DNA from: Pseudobacteriovorax sp.
Lineage (GTDB): Bacteria; Bdellovibrionota_B; Oligoflexia; Oligoflexales; Oligoflexaceae
Assembly (NCBI GenBank): GCA_013215145.1
Contig: JABSRP010000036.1
Location: 22,874-86,873, forward strand
Direction: 5' to 3'
DNA: 64,000 bases
Shown here piece after piece: positions 17,361-26,855 of this stretch; the first letter of the stretch is position 1; each line of letters starts with the position of its first letter. The translations under genes and the position numbers were made by a program. The notes under the pieces are model-generated. The model saw nothing but the letters and a program-made list of their open reading frames with translations. It had not been told where the DNA came from and searched no databases.

Positions 17361-18818
17361 CTATTTCTGTGCCCGATAGTGATTCAAAAATTTCAAAATA
17401 ATATCTCGTTGCGAAACAAACGCTAGGGTTATACTGATCAGGATAATCAGGAGAAACAGGGCACCCCGTAGCCATGGACTCAAATCAGGTTGAATGATCA
17501 AAAAGTAACTCACTAAACCAGCACCAAGGAAAGTGATTAAAGACAAAATCACATTTTTCCACGTTAGGATTTTTAGGGGAGTAATATATAGCAGAGCGGC
17601 AAATACGAACACCTCTGCAACTATTGTTGTGATACTAGCACCAATACCACCACCACCCTGAGCAAAGAGTTTTAAGCCCCAAGGGATCATGTAAATGTTC
17701 AGCAAGGCGTTCAAACCCAAGCTAATAGACGTCACCACTATCATGCCTTTTCCAGAACTGATGAGGTTGAGGATTAACGACAGGAAAACGTTCATGTACG
17801 TGAAAAGAATCACTGGCGCTAGGAGAATCACTGAGTTGACGGCAGGTTGAAAAGGCTGACCAAAAAGTAGCGGGACGATCTCAAAGGAAAAAAGAGCCAT
17901 ACCTGCCGACAACAACCAAGATAAAAAAATCAAAGCCCAGTAAATCCTTTGGACAAACTCAAGAAAGGCTTCCTCCCCAAGGGAACTTTGCTTGGAAAGA
18001 AGCGGCATAATCACCGACTGCAAGAGGGGTACGATCATCATAAATATACCTTTTAACTGCTGTGATGATCCATACCAACCAACTTCCTCATGGGTACCAA
18101 AATGCTCCAACATGGTAATATCGATGTTTCCATAGAAAGACAAGAGTGCACTATTGATAAAGAAAGGCAGACCCACAATAATAAACTGCTTGCAATGGCT
18201 CCAGCGAAACTCCGATTGCTGCCATCCTAGACTAAAGGACTTCCCCAGATAAAAGGCAAAGGTTATGAATTGACTTAAGACAAACATCAAAGATACTAAG
18301 AGCAAATCTGGATGTAAGAGCAGACTAAGACAAACCAGAGACACTTGACCAACTTTATGTTGAATATCCATACGACTTACAAAATTAACTTGATCTGCGG
18401 CAATAAAGATTGGTTTGAGAATATCTTTGGTTAAAACATGAAAGGCTTGAAATACACCAACACAAAGGATGATAGGAAGAAAACCTGTTTTGTCTCCGAG
18501 AAAATATACATAGCCAGTATAAAAGAGGTACAAAACCACAGCGAAGCACAACATAAAAACTAAAATGCTGCGATAGTAAACAAATATTTTTTGAGGATCC
18601 GGAGGGATCACTCGATTAACGAAGGTATGAACTCCGAGAGGCAGAAAGGTGAAAAAGATAAAACTGAGGCTATCTGCGAAATAAAATAGCCCAATATTCT
18701 CGACACCCAATGCTCGTGGCATATACGCCTTAAGAAAAACCCCTAAACTCATTGAAATGAATAACGAAACCCCCAACTTTCCAAGATTCGCTAAAAGAAC
18801 TTTATATAAAGAAGTCAT
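17361..18818 (-). CDS. Wzx-like polysaccharide flippase
   Basis: The 485-residue protein has about 12-14 hydrophobic segments from end to end, with the N-terminal pattern of the polysaccharide transporter (MOP/PST) family: LGKLGVSLFISMSLGVF, an early SYMLS-like helix, and an RxxG-type segment (MPRALGVENIGLFYF). It should flip undecaprenyl-linked repeat units to the periplasm for a Wzy-type polymerase. An AGGA site precedes the ATG. Neighbouring glycosyltransferase, Wza-like, Wzz-like and Wzy-like genes support the role. Confidence 0.85.
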   Translation of the reverse strand: MTSLYKVLLANLGKLGVSLFISMSLGVFLKAYMPRALGVENIGLFYFADSLSFIFFTFLPLGVHTFVNRVIPPDPQKIFVYYRSILVFMLCFAVVLYLFYTGYVYFLGDKTGFLPIILCVGVFQAFHVLTKDILKPIFIAADQVNFVSRMDIQHKVGQVSLVCLSLLLHPDLLLVSLMFVLSQFITFAFYLGKSFSLGWQQSEFRWSHCKQFIIVGLPFFINSALLSFYGNIDITMLEHFGTHEEVGWYGSSQQLKGIFMMIVPLLQSVIMPLLSKQSSLGEEAFLEFVQRIYWALIFLSWLLSAGMALFSFEIVPLLFGQPFQPAVNSVILLAPVILFTYMNVFLSLILNLISSGKGMIVVTSISLGLNALLNIYMIPWGLKLFAQGGGGIGASITTIVAEVFVFAALLYITPLKILTWKNVILSLITFLGAGLVSYFLIIQPDLSPWLRGALFLLIILISITLAFVSQRDIILKFLNHYRAQK

Positions 18819-18994
18819 CGATAGTCCTAGTCGTAGAGGTCCCCCTATTGGGATAATTAGGGGCAGATAATTATTTGTTCTTCTAGTTTATCTGGTATCC
18901 TAATAAAATCTACCTAGTTGCTAAAAATAAGGAAACTATAGTGATTGGTATTCGAGGCCAACTAAACCCAAGCGGTTCTCCGAGGAGACGAGGG

Positions 18995-20563
18995 ATGAGC
19001 CTTCTGCATCAGGCGGTAACCACAGTGTCTCGACTTAAAATCATTGCATTCATGACTTGCTTTACATGGCAGGCAACCAGCCTAGCGAACACCGCTCTTA
19101 AATGCCAAGAAAAGAACATACAGTCATTTATCAACGGTGCACAGAAAGAGCTGCCCGAAACCCTAGAACTTGCTTTGGATTATGCCAGATGTCCTGACAT
19201 GATGACCCGAGAACGAGCCGTGTATTGGGGAATCTATTATTTAGAGCAGAGTGGGCGCACAAACGAAGCATCGAAACTCATCAATCGTGCGTTTCCTTTC
19301 ACCAACGCCAAATCTGGCAAAACTCTGACTTTGTATAAAGCTCGCAGGGGGCAATGGCAAGATCTAAAGAAAGCCCTCGATACAGCTGATCGTGCATTTG
19401 AATCTGACACAGAAGCCTACGCAACTCTGGCAAGAGGCTCCATGTACAATCACCAATTTCAGCAGGCAACTGAAGCTTATGAGGCTTATTTGAGGGTTAA
19501 TCCAGGTAATATCAATGTTGATATCGAATACCTTTATGCCCTTTTGTGGGCCAAACGCTGGCAAGAAGCCGAGTCACGAATTACTATCTTGAGATCCTAC
19601 TCAACGACCCCACATATGGAAGGTTCGTTGTTTAACGCGGAAAACAAAGTCTTAGCTATCAAAGAAGCCCTCGGTGTTGACAAAAACAGCACAGATCAAG
19701 TTTTAGGCGGTCAAATAGCAGCTGTATTTACTAGCAAAAACTATGGAACCGGCTCTTTTCAACAAAATTTTTCGCTCTTATACCAAAATCTTATTGGAGT
19801 TGGCATTGTTCACCGCCGCCTGCAGTCTCATTTCGATGATGTGGATCAGGAGGGTTTGGAGTTCCTACTAACCGGAAGCACAGGGGTTTCTGGCTTTCAA
19901 ATCAACACTCAATTAGCTTTCTTCTCCATTATTGATAAGTCAGTATACGGCGAATTTGGCATAGGATGGCTGCAGAAAAATTATGCGATTGAAGTCGGCT
20001 TTCGCCATTTCCCCACCAGCTTCAAAGAGCCCATTCCTGAGGAGTTTATTGATCAAATGAGTCAACAGCTCTATCTCGACTTCAACTGGAAGCACCTTTT
20101 TACCTATCAAGGGATCCTAGAAAGAGAGCTAGATTACAGCCTTTACGAGACTCACAATTTCGCCTTACAAATCCCGATTTTGTGGCAAGACGTCACTCAG
20201 GGCCTGTTCTTTTTGATTCCCCTAGAATTCAGAAACCACCCAAAACAAAGCCCATTCTTCAAAACAGAGCCTTTCAATCTGTACGGCGCCGGTGGACTCC
20301 GCTATAAAGCCTTACTAAGGTCAGGTCTAGATGTTGATGTCGCGGCAAGCTCAGGACTTACGTACAGGAATCGGCGTAACGATGAAAATAGCTATCGCAA
20401 TCTGCTAACAAGCAGGGTAAATATATCGCTAATCTATGCAAGTAACTCTAGCCTAAAATGGACAGCAAATGCCGATCTATTCTTTATCGAAAGAGATATT
20501 GATGATGTAAAAGAAAATCGTTCGGATTTCTCCCTAGGAATTATTTTTGTTCCTAGGAGCTGA
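18995..20563 (+). CDS. TPR protein with C-terminal outer-membrane barrel-like region
   Basis: I chose the ATG at 18995 (GAGGAG site) over the GTG at 18941. It starts a long signal peptide ending near SLAN. Residues about 40-220 contain TPR-like helical repeats (ERAVYWGIYYLEQSGRTNEA, AYATLARGSMYNHQFQQATEAYEAYL, VDIEYLYALLWAKRWQEAE). Residues about 240-522 are alternating-hydrophobicity beta strands with aromatic girdles, as in an outer-membrane barrel. The TPR-plus-barrel plan recalls BcsC/PgaA-type export proteins, although order and size differ. It probably helps export or anchor the polysaccharide. It overlaps the convergent glycosyltransferase by 11 bases. Confidence 0.65.
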   Translation: MSLLHQAVTTVSRLKIIAFMTCFTWQATSLANTALKCQEKNIQSFINGAQKELPETLELALDYARCPDMMTRERAVYWGIYYLEQSGRTNEASKLINRAFPFTNAKSGKTLTLYKARRGQWQDLKKALDTADRAFESDTEAYATLARGSMYNHQFQQATEAYEAYLRVNPGNINVDIEYLYALLWAKRWQEAESRITILRSYSTTPHMEGSLFNAENKVLAIKEALGVDKNSTDQVLGGQIAAVFTSKNYGTGSFQQNFSLLYQNLIGVGIVHRRLQSHFDDVDQEGLEFLLTGSTGVSGFQINTQLAFFSIIDKSVYGEFGIGWLQKNYAIEVGFRHFPTSFKEPIPEEFIDQMSQQLYLDFNWKHLFTYQGILERELDYSLYETHNFALQIPILWQDVTQGLFFLIPLEFRNHPKQSPFFKTEPFNLYGAGGLRYKALLRSGLDVDVAASSGLTYRNRRNDENSYRNLLTSRVNISLIYASNSSLKWTANADLFFIERDIDDVKENRSDFSLGIIFVPRS

Positions 20564-22484
20564 TGTTTCGATTACGTACCGCCTGAAAAATCAGTCGAAA
20601 AATCTCAAGATTACCAAGATATCTTTGACCTAATCGCCTAGGCTCTTGCATAAAGCGATAAAGCCACTCCATTCCGGTGACCTGGAAAATCTTCGGAGCT
20701 CGACTCTTGGTTCCCGCGGCAAGGGAAATAGACATCCCCACCCCTAGATAAACTGCTGGGGGTAGCTTGTCTCGGTTGTCATAAATCCATTTTTCCTGCT
20801 TGGGGCTACCCACTCCTACAAAAACGATTTGTGCGCCACTATCTTTAATTTGCTCTATCATACCGTCGGACATAGTTTCGCTTTTATCGAAACCAAAAGG
20901 AGGATATATCCCGACACCTTGAAATCCCGATAAGTGTCTAGTTACCCTTTTAACGGCCTTTTTAGCCTCTCCTTCTCCGCCACCGAAAAAACAAACTTTC
21001 ACACCAGCTTTGGCTGCTCGTTTACAGATTAAAGGTAGAAGATCCGAACCGGTGACTCTCTCAGGAAGAGGGTCTCCACATAGTTTGGAAGCCCAGACAA
21101 TAGGCATGCCATCAGCGACAACAAGACTTGCTTCTTGAGTGATTTTTTTAAAGAAGGAATCCTCTTGAGACCTCAATAAATGATCCGAGTTTGGCGTGAC
21201 CACCCATTGTACCTTAGATTCACCCGACAATTTAAGCACTCGTCGTGCAGCCTCGTGTTTTGTCACTCGATCAAATTTAACACCGCCCAGAGAAAAGTGA
21301 CTCGTATCAGAGTTCGTTTCATTCTCACGTCCTGTCCTTTGCCATTCCTGAGATGTTTTCAAACCCGCTAGGGATAGGGCTTTCCATAACAAATAGTAGG
21401 GCACCCAGATTAAGGCTACTAGAATCTTTGGTTTTGCAAATCGAAACACAAAAGGAGAAAGGACATAGGCACTGACGATGCCAACCATAGCAAAAACGAT
21501 GCTTCCTATGGTCAGTTGATTGCTAAATCCTAGTGAATGAAAGTATCCAGCGGCTAATGCTAGAAAAGACAAATACGTTACTGTAAAACCAAGTGGTTTG
21601 AAATTGAGTTCCAAATAAGCCATGAATCGTTTAAGCAAAGGTAATGCGGATAACTGCCATTCGACTTGTTGTTTCACAGCGGCTCGACCCTGTTCCCATC
21701 GGCGCCTCTGACTTTTTGCAGCGGAACCCGATCGACTAACAAATTCGCCATAAACCTGCGCATTACGGTTGAAGTGTACCCGCTCACCGGCAAGTTTTAA
21801 CTTCCAACCAAATTCCATATCTTCGGCCAAACCATGAGCCGACCACGGAATACGACTTAGCCCTTTGCGGGAAAAACACATACCGTTTCCGCGTAGAGGT
21901 ACACTCACGCCGAGGCCCTGCAATCCTTCCATATACGAGCCGTTAAAGACAGCGAAGCCCCATTGCATTAATTTCGTACGCCAAGTTTTGTAGGGATTCA
22001 GACCTGAATAATAACCCTGAATCCAGTCTTTGCCTTCACTCAAATCTCCAGCAAATTCTAGCAATAGTTCTGAGTGAACTTTCGTATCCGCATCGATAAC
22101 GACAAAAGCATCGGCGCTAGTTTCTTTCATAAGTTTCGGAAACGCTTCCTTTAAAGCATAACCCTTACTTTTTTTCTTTGAGCTTCGCTCCCAGACGTGG
22201 GCCCCAGATTTGCGGGCTATCGAAGCCGTCTTATCGCTGCAATTGTCAGCGATCACGAGAACGTCATAGAGATCCTCGGAGTAGTCAAGTCGCGTGAGGG
22301 AGTTTAACGTCGCTCCTATAGAGACCTCTTCGTTGTGAGCCGGAATTACAATCAAGAATTTTAAGGGTTTGGCGATATGTCTACGTTTGCCTCTCTTTGT
22401 CAACAAACCTAACAGTATAAGCGCGATCCAGATCACCTGGGGCAACACTGGCAAGAGAGCCATAATTATAATAATATCAAGCAT
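20553..22484 (-). CDS. GT2-GT26 fusion glycosyltransferase (WecG/TagA-like C-terminus)
   Basis: The 643-residue protein combines two glycosyltransferases. The first (about 1-390) is a processive-type GT2 membrane enzyme: IPAHNEEVSIGATL, VIDADTKVH (DxD), LAEDMEFGWKL (ED), QRRRWEQGR (QxxRW) and flanking TM helices. The second (about 405-640) is a WecG/TagA/CpsF GT26 domain: VVTPNSDHLL, VADGMPIVWASKL, RVTGSDLLP, CFFGGGEGEAKKA, VGVGSPKQEKW and LGVGMSISLAAGT-SRAP. GT26 enzymes transfer HexNAc-type sugars to lipid carriers. The fusion may add two consecutive sugars. GAGGCGG precedes the ATG. Confidence 0.88.
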   Translation of the reverse strand: MLDIIIIMALLPVLPQVIWIALILLGLLTKRGKRRHIAKPLKFLIVIPAHNEEVSIGATLNSLTRLDYSEDLYDVLVIADNCSDKTASIARKSGAHVWERSSKKKSKGYALKEAFPKLMKETSADAFVVIDADTKVHSELLLEFAGDLSEGKDWIQGYYSGLNPYKTWRTKLMQWGFAVFNGSYMEGLQGLGVSVPLRGNGMCFSRKGLSRIPWSAHGLAEDMEFGWKLKLAGERVHFNRNAQVYGEFVSRSGSAAKSQRRRWEQGRAAVKQQVEWQLSALPLLKRFMAYLELNFKPLGFTVTYLSFLALAAGYFHSLGFSNQLTIGSIVFAMVGIVSAYVLSPFVFRFAKPKILVALIWVPYYLLWKALSLAGLKTSQEWQRTGRENETNSDTSHFSLGGVKFDRVTKHEAARRVLKLSGESKVQWVVTPNSDHLLRSQEDSFFKKITQEASLVVADGMPIVWASKLCGDPLPERVTGSDLLPLICKRAAKAGVKVCFFGGGEGEAKKAVKRVTRHLSGFQGVGIYPPFGFDKSETMSDGMIEQIKDSGAQIVFVGVGSPKQEKWIYDNRDKLPPAVYLGVGMSISLAAGTKSRAPKIFQVTGMEWLYRFMQEPRRLGQRYLGNLEIFRLIFQAVRNRNISS

Positions 22485-22630
22485 TTAAGATTCCGCCTCA
22501 CCAAAAATCAGTACATGTTTAGCTGCAATATTCGAAACTCTAGTAGATACTAAGCAAAATTGGCACCATATTATCTACCCCGCTTGGGTTATACTCATGA
22601 ATGCTAACTTGCGACCCGTTTGAGGTAGAG

Positions 22631-23233
22631 ATGACCCAAATACTCAGCGCCATCGTCTTTCTATTAACCGTGATTCATCTTGGATGTTCGTTAAGAATCC
22701 CTGCAGCTGATTTATCGCAGCTAAAATCTGGGCGAACCTTCGATCGACAAGGCGGCTTCAAAATTGGCCCTGGAGATGAAGTCAACGTCCTGGTCTACGG
22801 TGAAGATCGGATCTCAGGGACCTACAGAGTTTCACCTACAGGGCTACTCGCGATTCCTCTACTGTCGCCTATGCAAGCTACAGGACAATCTCCCTCACAG
22901 TTGGCTTTTAGGATAAAAAACGCACTGGGAGGCCTTATCAAGGACCCCAAAGTAAGCGTTTCCCTCACTGGCGTCAGAAGTTTTCAAGTATTCTTTAACG
23001 GTGAAGTCCAACGGGTTGGAGCTGTGAACCTGGACAACCGTACCAGCTTTCTTCAAGCTCTTACCCTCGCAGGCGGACTTACCGAGTTTGCGTCGGGCAG
23101 AATCGTGCTCATTCGAAAAATTGGGGCTAATCAAACCAAAAGGTTTGCGACTAGCTACGAAGATATCCTTCTTGGTAAAAACTATATTGATCAAGTCACG
23201 CTTGAATCAGGTGACATCATCATTGCAGAGTAG
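22631..23233 (+). CDS. Wza-like polysaccharide export lipoprotein
   Basis: The ATG at 22631 follows a GAGG site and starts a lipoprotein signal ending IHLGC. The mature protein has the Poly_export domain (FKIGPGDEVNVLVYGEDRISGTYRVSPTGLLAIPLL, then a SPSQLA-type helix and DPKVSV) followed by one SLBB-like unit (FNGEVQRVGAVNL, LQALTLAGGLTEFA). At 200 residues it is much shorter than Wza and lacks the C-terminal trans-outer-membrane helix, so a separate outer-membrane channel may be needed. It is 12 bases upstream of the Wzz-like gene. Confidence 0.87.
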   Translation: MTQILSAIVFLLTVIHLGCSLRIPAADLSQLKSGRTFDRQGGFKIGPGDEVNVLVYGEDRISGTYRVSPTGLLAIPLLSPMQATGQSPSQLAFRIKNALGGLIKDPKVSVSLTGVRSFQVFFNGEVQRVGAVNLDNRTSFLQALTLAGGLTEFASGRIVLIRKIGANQTKRFATSYEDILLGKNYIDQVTLESGDIIIAE

Positions 23234-23245
23234 AACGAGGACTAT

Positions 23246-25246
23246 GTGAACACCGAAAGCTCATCTCCAAAGCTTGATCTTCCACCACCTTCTTACTTTT
23301 GGAAAGTTGTTAAGCGTCATAGCCTTTGGGTCGTCTTAGGACTCATTCCTGTGGTCATACTAATTGCATTAGGATTGGGACAAGTTAAGTTTCAGTATAG
23401 ATCTTCGTCAACCACAGTTTTCGATCCTCGTGATTCTGCAATCACTTCACAAGCGATTCGATACCCAGACTTCGATCAAATCAGTAGTACATTTTTAGCC
23501 CTCAAAAACGACGTCAACCTATTGGATCAAATCGCCGACCGCATCCCATGGATATCCCAAAAGTTTGCGAGTGCTGAACGACCGTTCTTCCAACCTATCA
23601 TAAAAAAAATCCTGCCAGAGGAGTTTATTCCAAAGTCGTGGTTCCTGCCCGACGAGGAATTTCGGAAGATGGTAAAGCGCAATTTTATTATCGAATCCAT
23701 GAAACTCACCACAGTACCCTTGAGCTTTGAGCTTAATCTGGAAACATCGGCTGCAACGCCATCTGATGCTAAAATGTTAAATGAAACGATTATGGCGGTA
23801 TTTGTCGAAAATCAAATCAGAAATATAAGAAACAAAGCCGCCTCCAACCTCACTGTCTTTGAAGCCTATGAGAAAAAAGAGAAGAACTCTTTAGAAGGCT
23901 TGAGTGAGGTGTTCGAGCTTTACGAAAACCAAACAGGGCCTCTAGAATTAACGAAACAGCAGAAAAAAACGTTAAAAGATAGAGAGAGAAATCTAGTCAA
24001 TCGGATCTTGCGAACTCAAGAAGAACAGCAACAAACCACAGCCTCAGAGATTCAACGAAAGTTAGAGTTAGAAGCCCAACTCACACTACTACTGTCTCAA
24101 AAAGGACCGACTCATCCAGAGGTGATCCAAAAATCTGGGGAGCTACGACAAGCTAAATCTACCCAAGTTGGCGATCAAGTAAAGTCTCGTCTAAATACCT
24201 TGTTGAGACAGCTCATCGAGCTTCAAGCTAGGATGAAACGCGCAGGTATCCCCATCGATACTACGATTCAATTTCAAAATCTAACTCTAGATGGGCAATT
24301 ATTTTTATCCAGGCTATCTCAAGTGGTGAAGGAACATAAACTGGAGGTAGAAAATCTGGACAATCAACTACAGAATTCTAGCGATCGAACCCGCTATCGC
24401 TATTCTGTACCACCTACCGCCGAAAATGCCCTAGCCAACAAAAAAAGATTATTCCTAGTTTTTGCCATCGCAGCTTTTCTTGTAGGTGGCACTATTTTAG
24501 GGATTATTCTTGCGCGTGAAATTTATAGCCCCTTGCTTTACGACGTTTGGAAATTTAGAAACAAATTTCCTGACACTACTATAGCAACTGTCATTCCTAA
24601 AAAGTTTTTTCGACGAGTGAAATCTTATTCTGAAGGGGATGTTACAAAAGTTAAGGATCATTTAGTTCTTGAGGAACCAAATTCTGGGAAAGTCATAGGA
24701 CTCCAAGGCATTCGCAAGGCTCTATATCAACATAACTCAGATATCACTGGAAAAACTTGGTACATTACGACAAATGGCAACTCCCCTTTGTTTCCTCGGT
24801 TGGCGACTCTAGCGACAAACCTCGTGGCCCATCAAACCAATAAAGACTCGGTTATGATAGACCTCAATCCAAGCCCGATGTTTAGTCAGTCAAATACAGG
24901 TAATAAACACGATCTTATCGATTTTTTAGAAGGCTCCTGCAAATGGAAAGATATTCGTTTGACCATAGACGATGACGGCAACTATGATCGAGTTGGTGTT
25001 AACGAAGACCGACCACTCATTCCTCCCATATCACAGTCGTCATTGGGCAGTCTTATTAATGCCCTAAAGAAGCAATATAGCCATATCATCATCAAAGGAC
25101 TGCCCCAACCTCTCTTTTTGGAGAACAGCCAATTTGCAAGCTTCGCCGACCATTGGATCGAATTCGTGGATTTGGAAACAGCACCAAAAGTCAGTATGGT
25201 AGAGTCTCTTAGTCCTAACCATAGCGTAGCCCTTATTGAAGCATGA
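23246..25246 (+). CDS. Wzz/GumC-like polysaccharide co-polymerase with degenerate BY-kinase domain
   Basis: The 666-residue protein starts at a GTG. It has TM1 near 28-48, a large periplasmic coiled-coil region (about 180-390, rich in Glu/Gln/Arg/Leu) and TM2 near 408-428, as in chain-length regulators of the PCP-2a type. The cytoplasmic C-terminal part (about 500-666) follows the fold order of bacterial tyrosine kinases, but the Walker A motif is replaced by TTNGNSPLFPRLAT, and the tail has no Tyr cluster. It probably controls chain length without kinase activity. It should work with the Wza-like lipoprotein just upstream. Confidence 0.8.
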   Translation: MNTESSSPKLDLPPPSYFWKVVKRHSLWVVLGLIPVVILIALGLGQVKFQYRSSSTTVFDPRDSAITSQAIRYPDFDQISSTFLALKNDVNLLDQIADRIPWISQKFASAERPFFQPIIKKILPEEFIPKSWFLPDEEFRKMVKRNFIIESMKLTTVPLSFELNLETSAATPSDAKMLNETIMAVFVENQIRNIRNKAASNLTVFEAYEKKEKNSLEGLSEVFELYENQTGPLELTKQQKKTLKDRERNLVNRILRTQEEQQQTTASEIQRKLELEAQLTLLLSQKGPTHPEVIQKSGELRQAKSTQVGDQVKSRLNTLLRQLIELQARMKRAGIPIDTTIQFQNLTLDGQLFLSRLSQVVKEHKLEVENLDNQLQNSSDRTRYRYSVPPTAENALANKKRLFLVFAIAAFLVGGTILGIILAREIYSPLLYDVWKFRNKFPDTTIATVIPKKFFRRVKSYSEGDVTKVKDHLVLEEPNSGKVIGLQGIRKALYQHNSDITGKTWYITTNGNSPLFPRLATLATNLVAHQTNKDSVMIDLNPSPMFSQSNTGNKHDLIDFLEGSCKWKDIRLTIDDDGNYDRVGVNEDRPLIPPISQSSLGSLINALKKQYSHIIIKGLPQPLFLENSQFASFADHWIEFVDLETAPKVSMVESLSPNHSVALIEA

Positions 25247-25259
25247 ACTCGTCTAAACC

Positions 25260-25433
25260 TTAGTCCACCGAGTTTAAGGATGGGATTAGAGTTAGCAGCA
25301 AGCCAAACGTTAAAAAGATCATAAATAACATAAGCATGACGATTAAAGGCGTCAAAGGTGACGAGAAACGCCAGTTAAGACGCCCCCAAAAGATACCCAA
25401 GCCAAGAAAAAGCAATATTGGAATCGTCCCCAC
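25260..25433 (-). CDS. Small membrane protein coupled to the Wzy-like gene
   Basis: A 57-codon frame starts at a GTG that shares one base with the TAG stop of the O-antigen-ligase-like gene (TAGTG). An AAGGAG site lies 5 bases upstream. The product is strongly hydrophobic, with two likely TM segments (about 3-17 and 29-50) separated by WGRLNWRFSSPL. I do not recognise it. Good Shine-Dalgarno, tight coupling and the hydrophobic profile argue it is real; its small size and unknown family keep confidence moderate. Confidence 0.55.
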   Translation of the reverse strand: MGTIPILLFLGLGIFWGRLNWRFSSPLTPLIVMLMLFMIFLTFGLLLTLIPSLNSVD

Positions 25434-26854
25434 TACATCTCCTTATTCCTAAGGAGTCGGTAACACCCCCCTAGCAATAATCCAGCAAACAGCTGATTTC
25501 GCGGGATTTGGAAAGCCAAATCAGCATAAGTAAATGCCAAATACTGAGTGAAAAATACAAGGGCACCCACACCAATATAGGGATAACCATATCGAAGCAA
25601 GCGGACTCCAATAGCGATCATAAAGGTAAAAATAAGGCCCATACTAGCTATTCCAAGAGGTCCCTGATAAGCCCAACCCGCAAGCAAGAGGTTATGAGGA
25701 ATCATCTTATAGCGATCATAGACAAAACTAATGTCTGGCATGGGAAATATCTCGTCGAATTCTTTGCCTGTCCCAAGACCTGTCACCGGAGCTTGTGCCA
25801 CCGCATTTAACAGGTTGGCATTTTCTAGTTCCCTATAAGACGGTATCGTTGCTGATTCCTCAAACACGGATAAGATCGTCCTTCGCACAAAACCTAGTGG
25901 ACCTGGTCCAACCACACTCATCAGAAGAATGGGAGATACAAGCACACCGACATAAAAAAGGCGTCGACGATGAAATACTAAAAAATCCCTCGATACTGCT
26001 CCTAATATAGTAAGGAGACCAAAAACTCCTGCAACATATGCTGTTCTTCGGTCATTCAAGACAAAGGCCCATAGAATAGGAAGCTGCATCAAAAAAACGA
26101 TAACTTTCATCCAAAGAGGGCTTTGCGAAACGAACATCCAGGTCAAACTCAAACCAAAGGCTACAAGCGAGAACATTGAAAAATAATGATCTACTAAGTA
26201 TTCCGCGTCACCAAAGATCCCAGGATTGGTATAAAAAATAAAAATGGCTTGTAGTGATTTAAAGAAAATAATTACCGCCAATGCCAGCAACAATACTTCG
26301 ATAGACTTGCGATCAAAAAATACATATGAAGCTAATGCCCATATCGGTAGCATGTGGATAAATCTCGTTTGAATAAAGTGGGTCTGAAGGCTACCACCGG
26401 TGCCTAGCCCCACCAACAATGATACTGTACTAGCGATAACAAAAGATCCACTGACCACAGCTAATGGCAAATAATCAATCAATAATGACCTATTAGTCTT
26501 TGCAAAGATTTTAATCACTGAGAAGACAAAAAAAACGATTGCGAGAAACTCTAGACCCGTAATACCTACAGATTCAAATAGTGTCATACCGAGAATTTCA
26601 GTAAAGGCCTCATATTGTCTACCCCAAGCCACTTGAGAGATATCGTCTATGATGATAGACCAACTCGCTAGCAATACGAGAAAAGTACCTCCAGATATAC
26701 CTCTTAAGACCGGATAGAGAATACCAACAACAGAAAAAAGGACGACAACGACTGCCAAAGGTGAAGCTTTAGTAAGATAAAAGAGGCCAGCACCTACCAA
26801 CGAGAGAAGTATGATAGCGAAGACTTGTTTGTTCCTTAGCAATCCATTTAGCAT
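25433..26854 (-). CDS. O-antigen ligase/Wzy-like polymerase
   Basis: The 473-residue protein (ATG at 26854, one base after the stop of the upstream glycosyltransferase) has about 11-12 TM segments and a large periplasmic loop near residues 330-395 containing NLLNAVAQAPVTGLGTGKEFDEIF and PHNLLLAGWAYQGPLG. The PHN-x-x-L pattern is typical of O-antigen ligase/polymerase (Wzy_C/WaaL) proteins. It should polymerise or ligate undecaprenyl-linked repeats in the periplasm. A longer reading from 26953 overlaps the upstream gene and lacks support. Confidence 0.82.
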   Translation of the reverse strand: MLNGLLRNKQVFAIILLSLVGAGLFYLTKASPLAVVVVLFSVVGILYPVLRGISGGTFLVLLASWSIIIDDISQVAWGRQYEAFTEILGMTLFESVGITGLEFLAIVFFVFSVIKIFAKTNRSLLIDYLPLAVVSGSFVIASTVSLLVGLGTGGSLQTHFIQTRFIHMLPIWALASYVFFDRKSIEVLLLALAVIIFFKSLQAIFIFYTNPGIFGDAEYLVDHYFSMFSLVAFGLSLTWMFVSQSPLWMKVIVFLMQLPILWAFVLNDRRTAYVAGVFGLLTILGAVSRDFLVFHRRRLFYVGVLVSPILLMSVVGPGPLGFVRRTILSVFEESATIPSYRELENANLLNAVAQAPVTGLGTGKEFDEIFPMPDISFVYDRYKMIPHNLLLAGWAYQGPLGIASMGLIFTFMIAIGVRLLRYGYPYIGVGALVFFTQYLAFTYADLAFQIPRNQLFAGLLLGGCYRLLRNKEM

Positions 26855-26855
26855 G

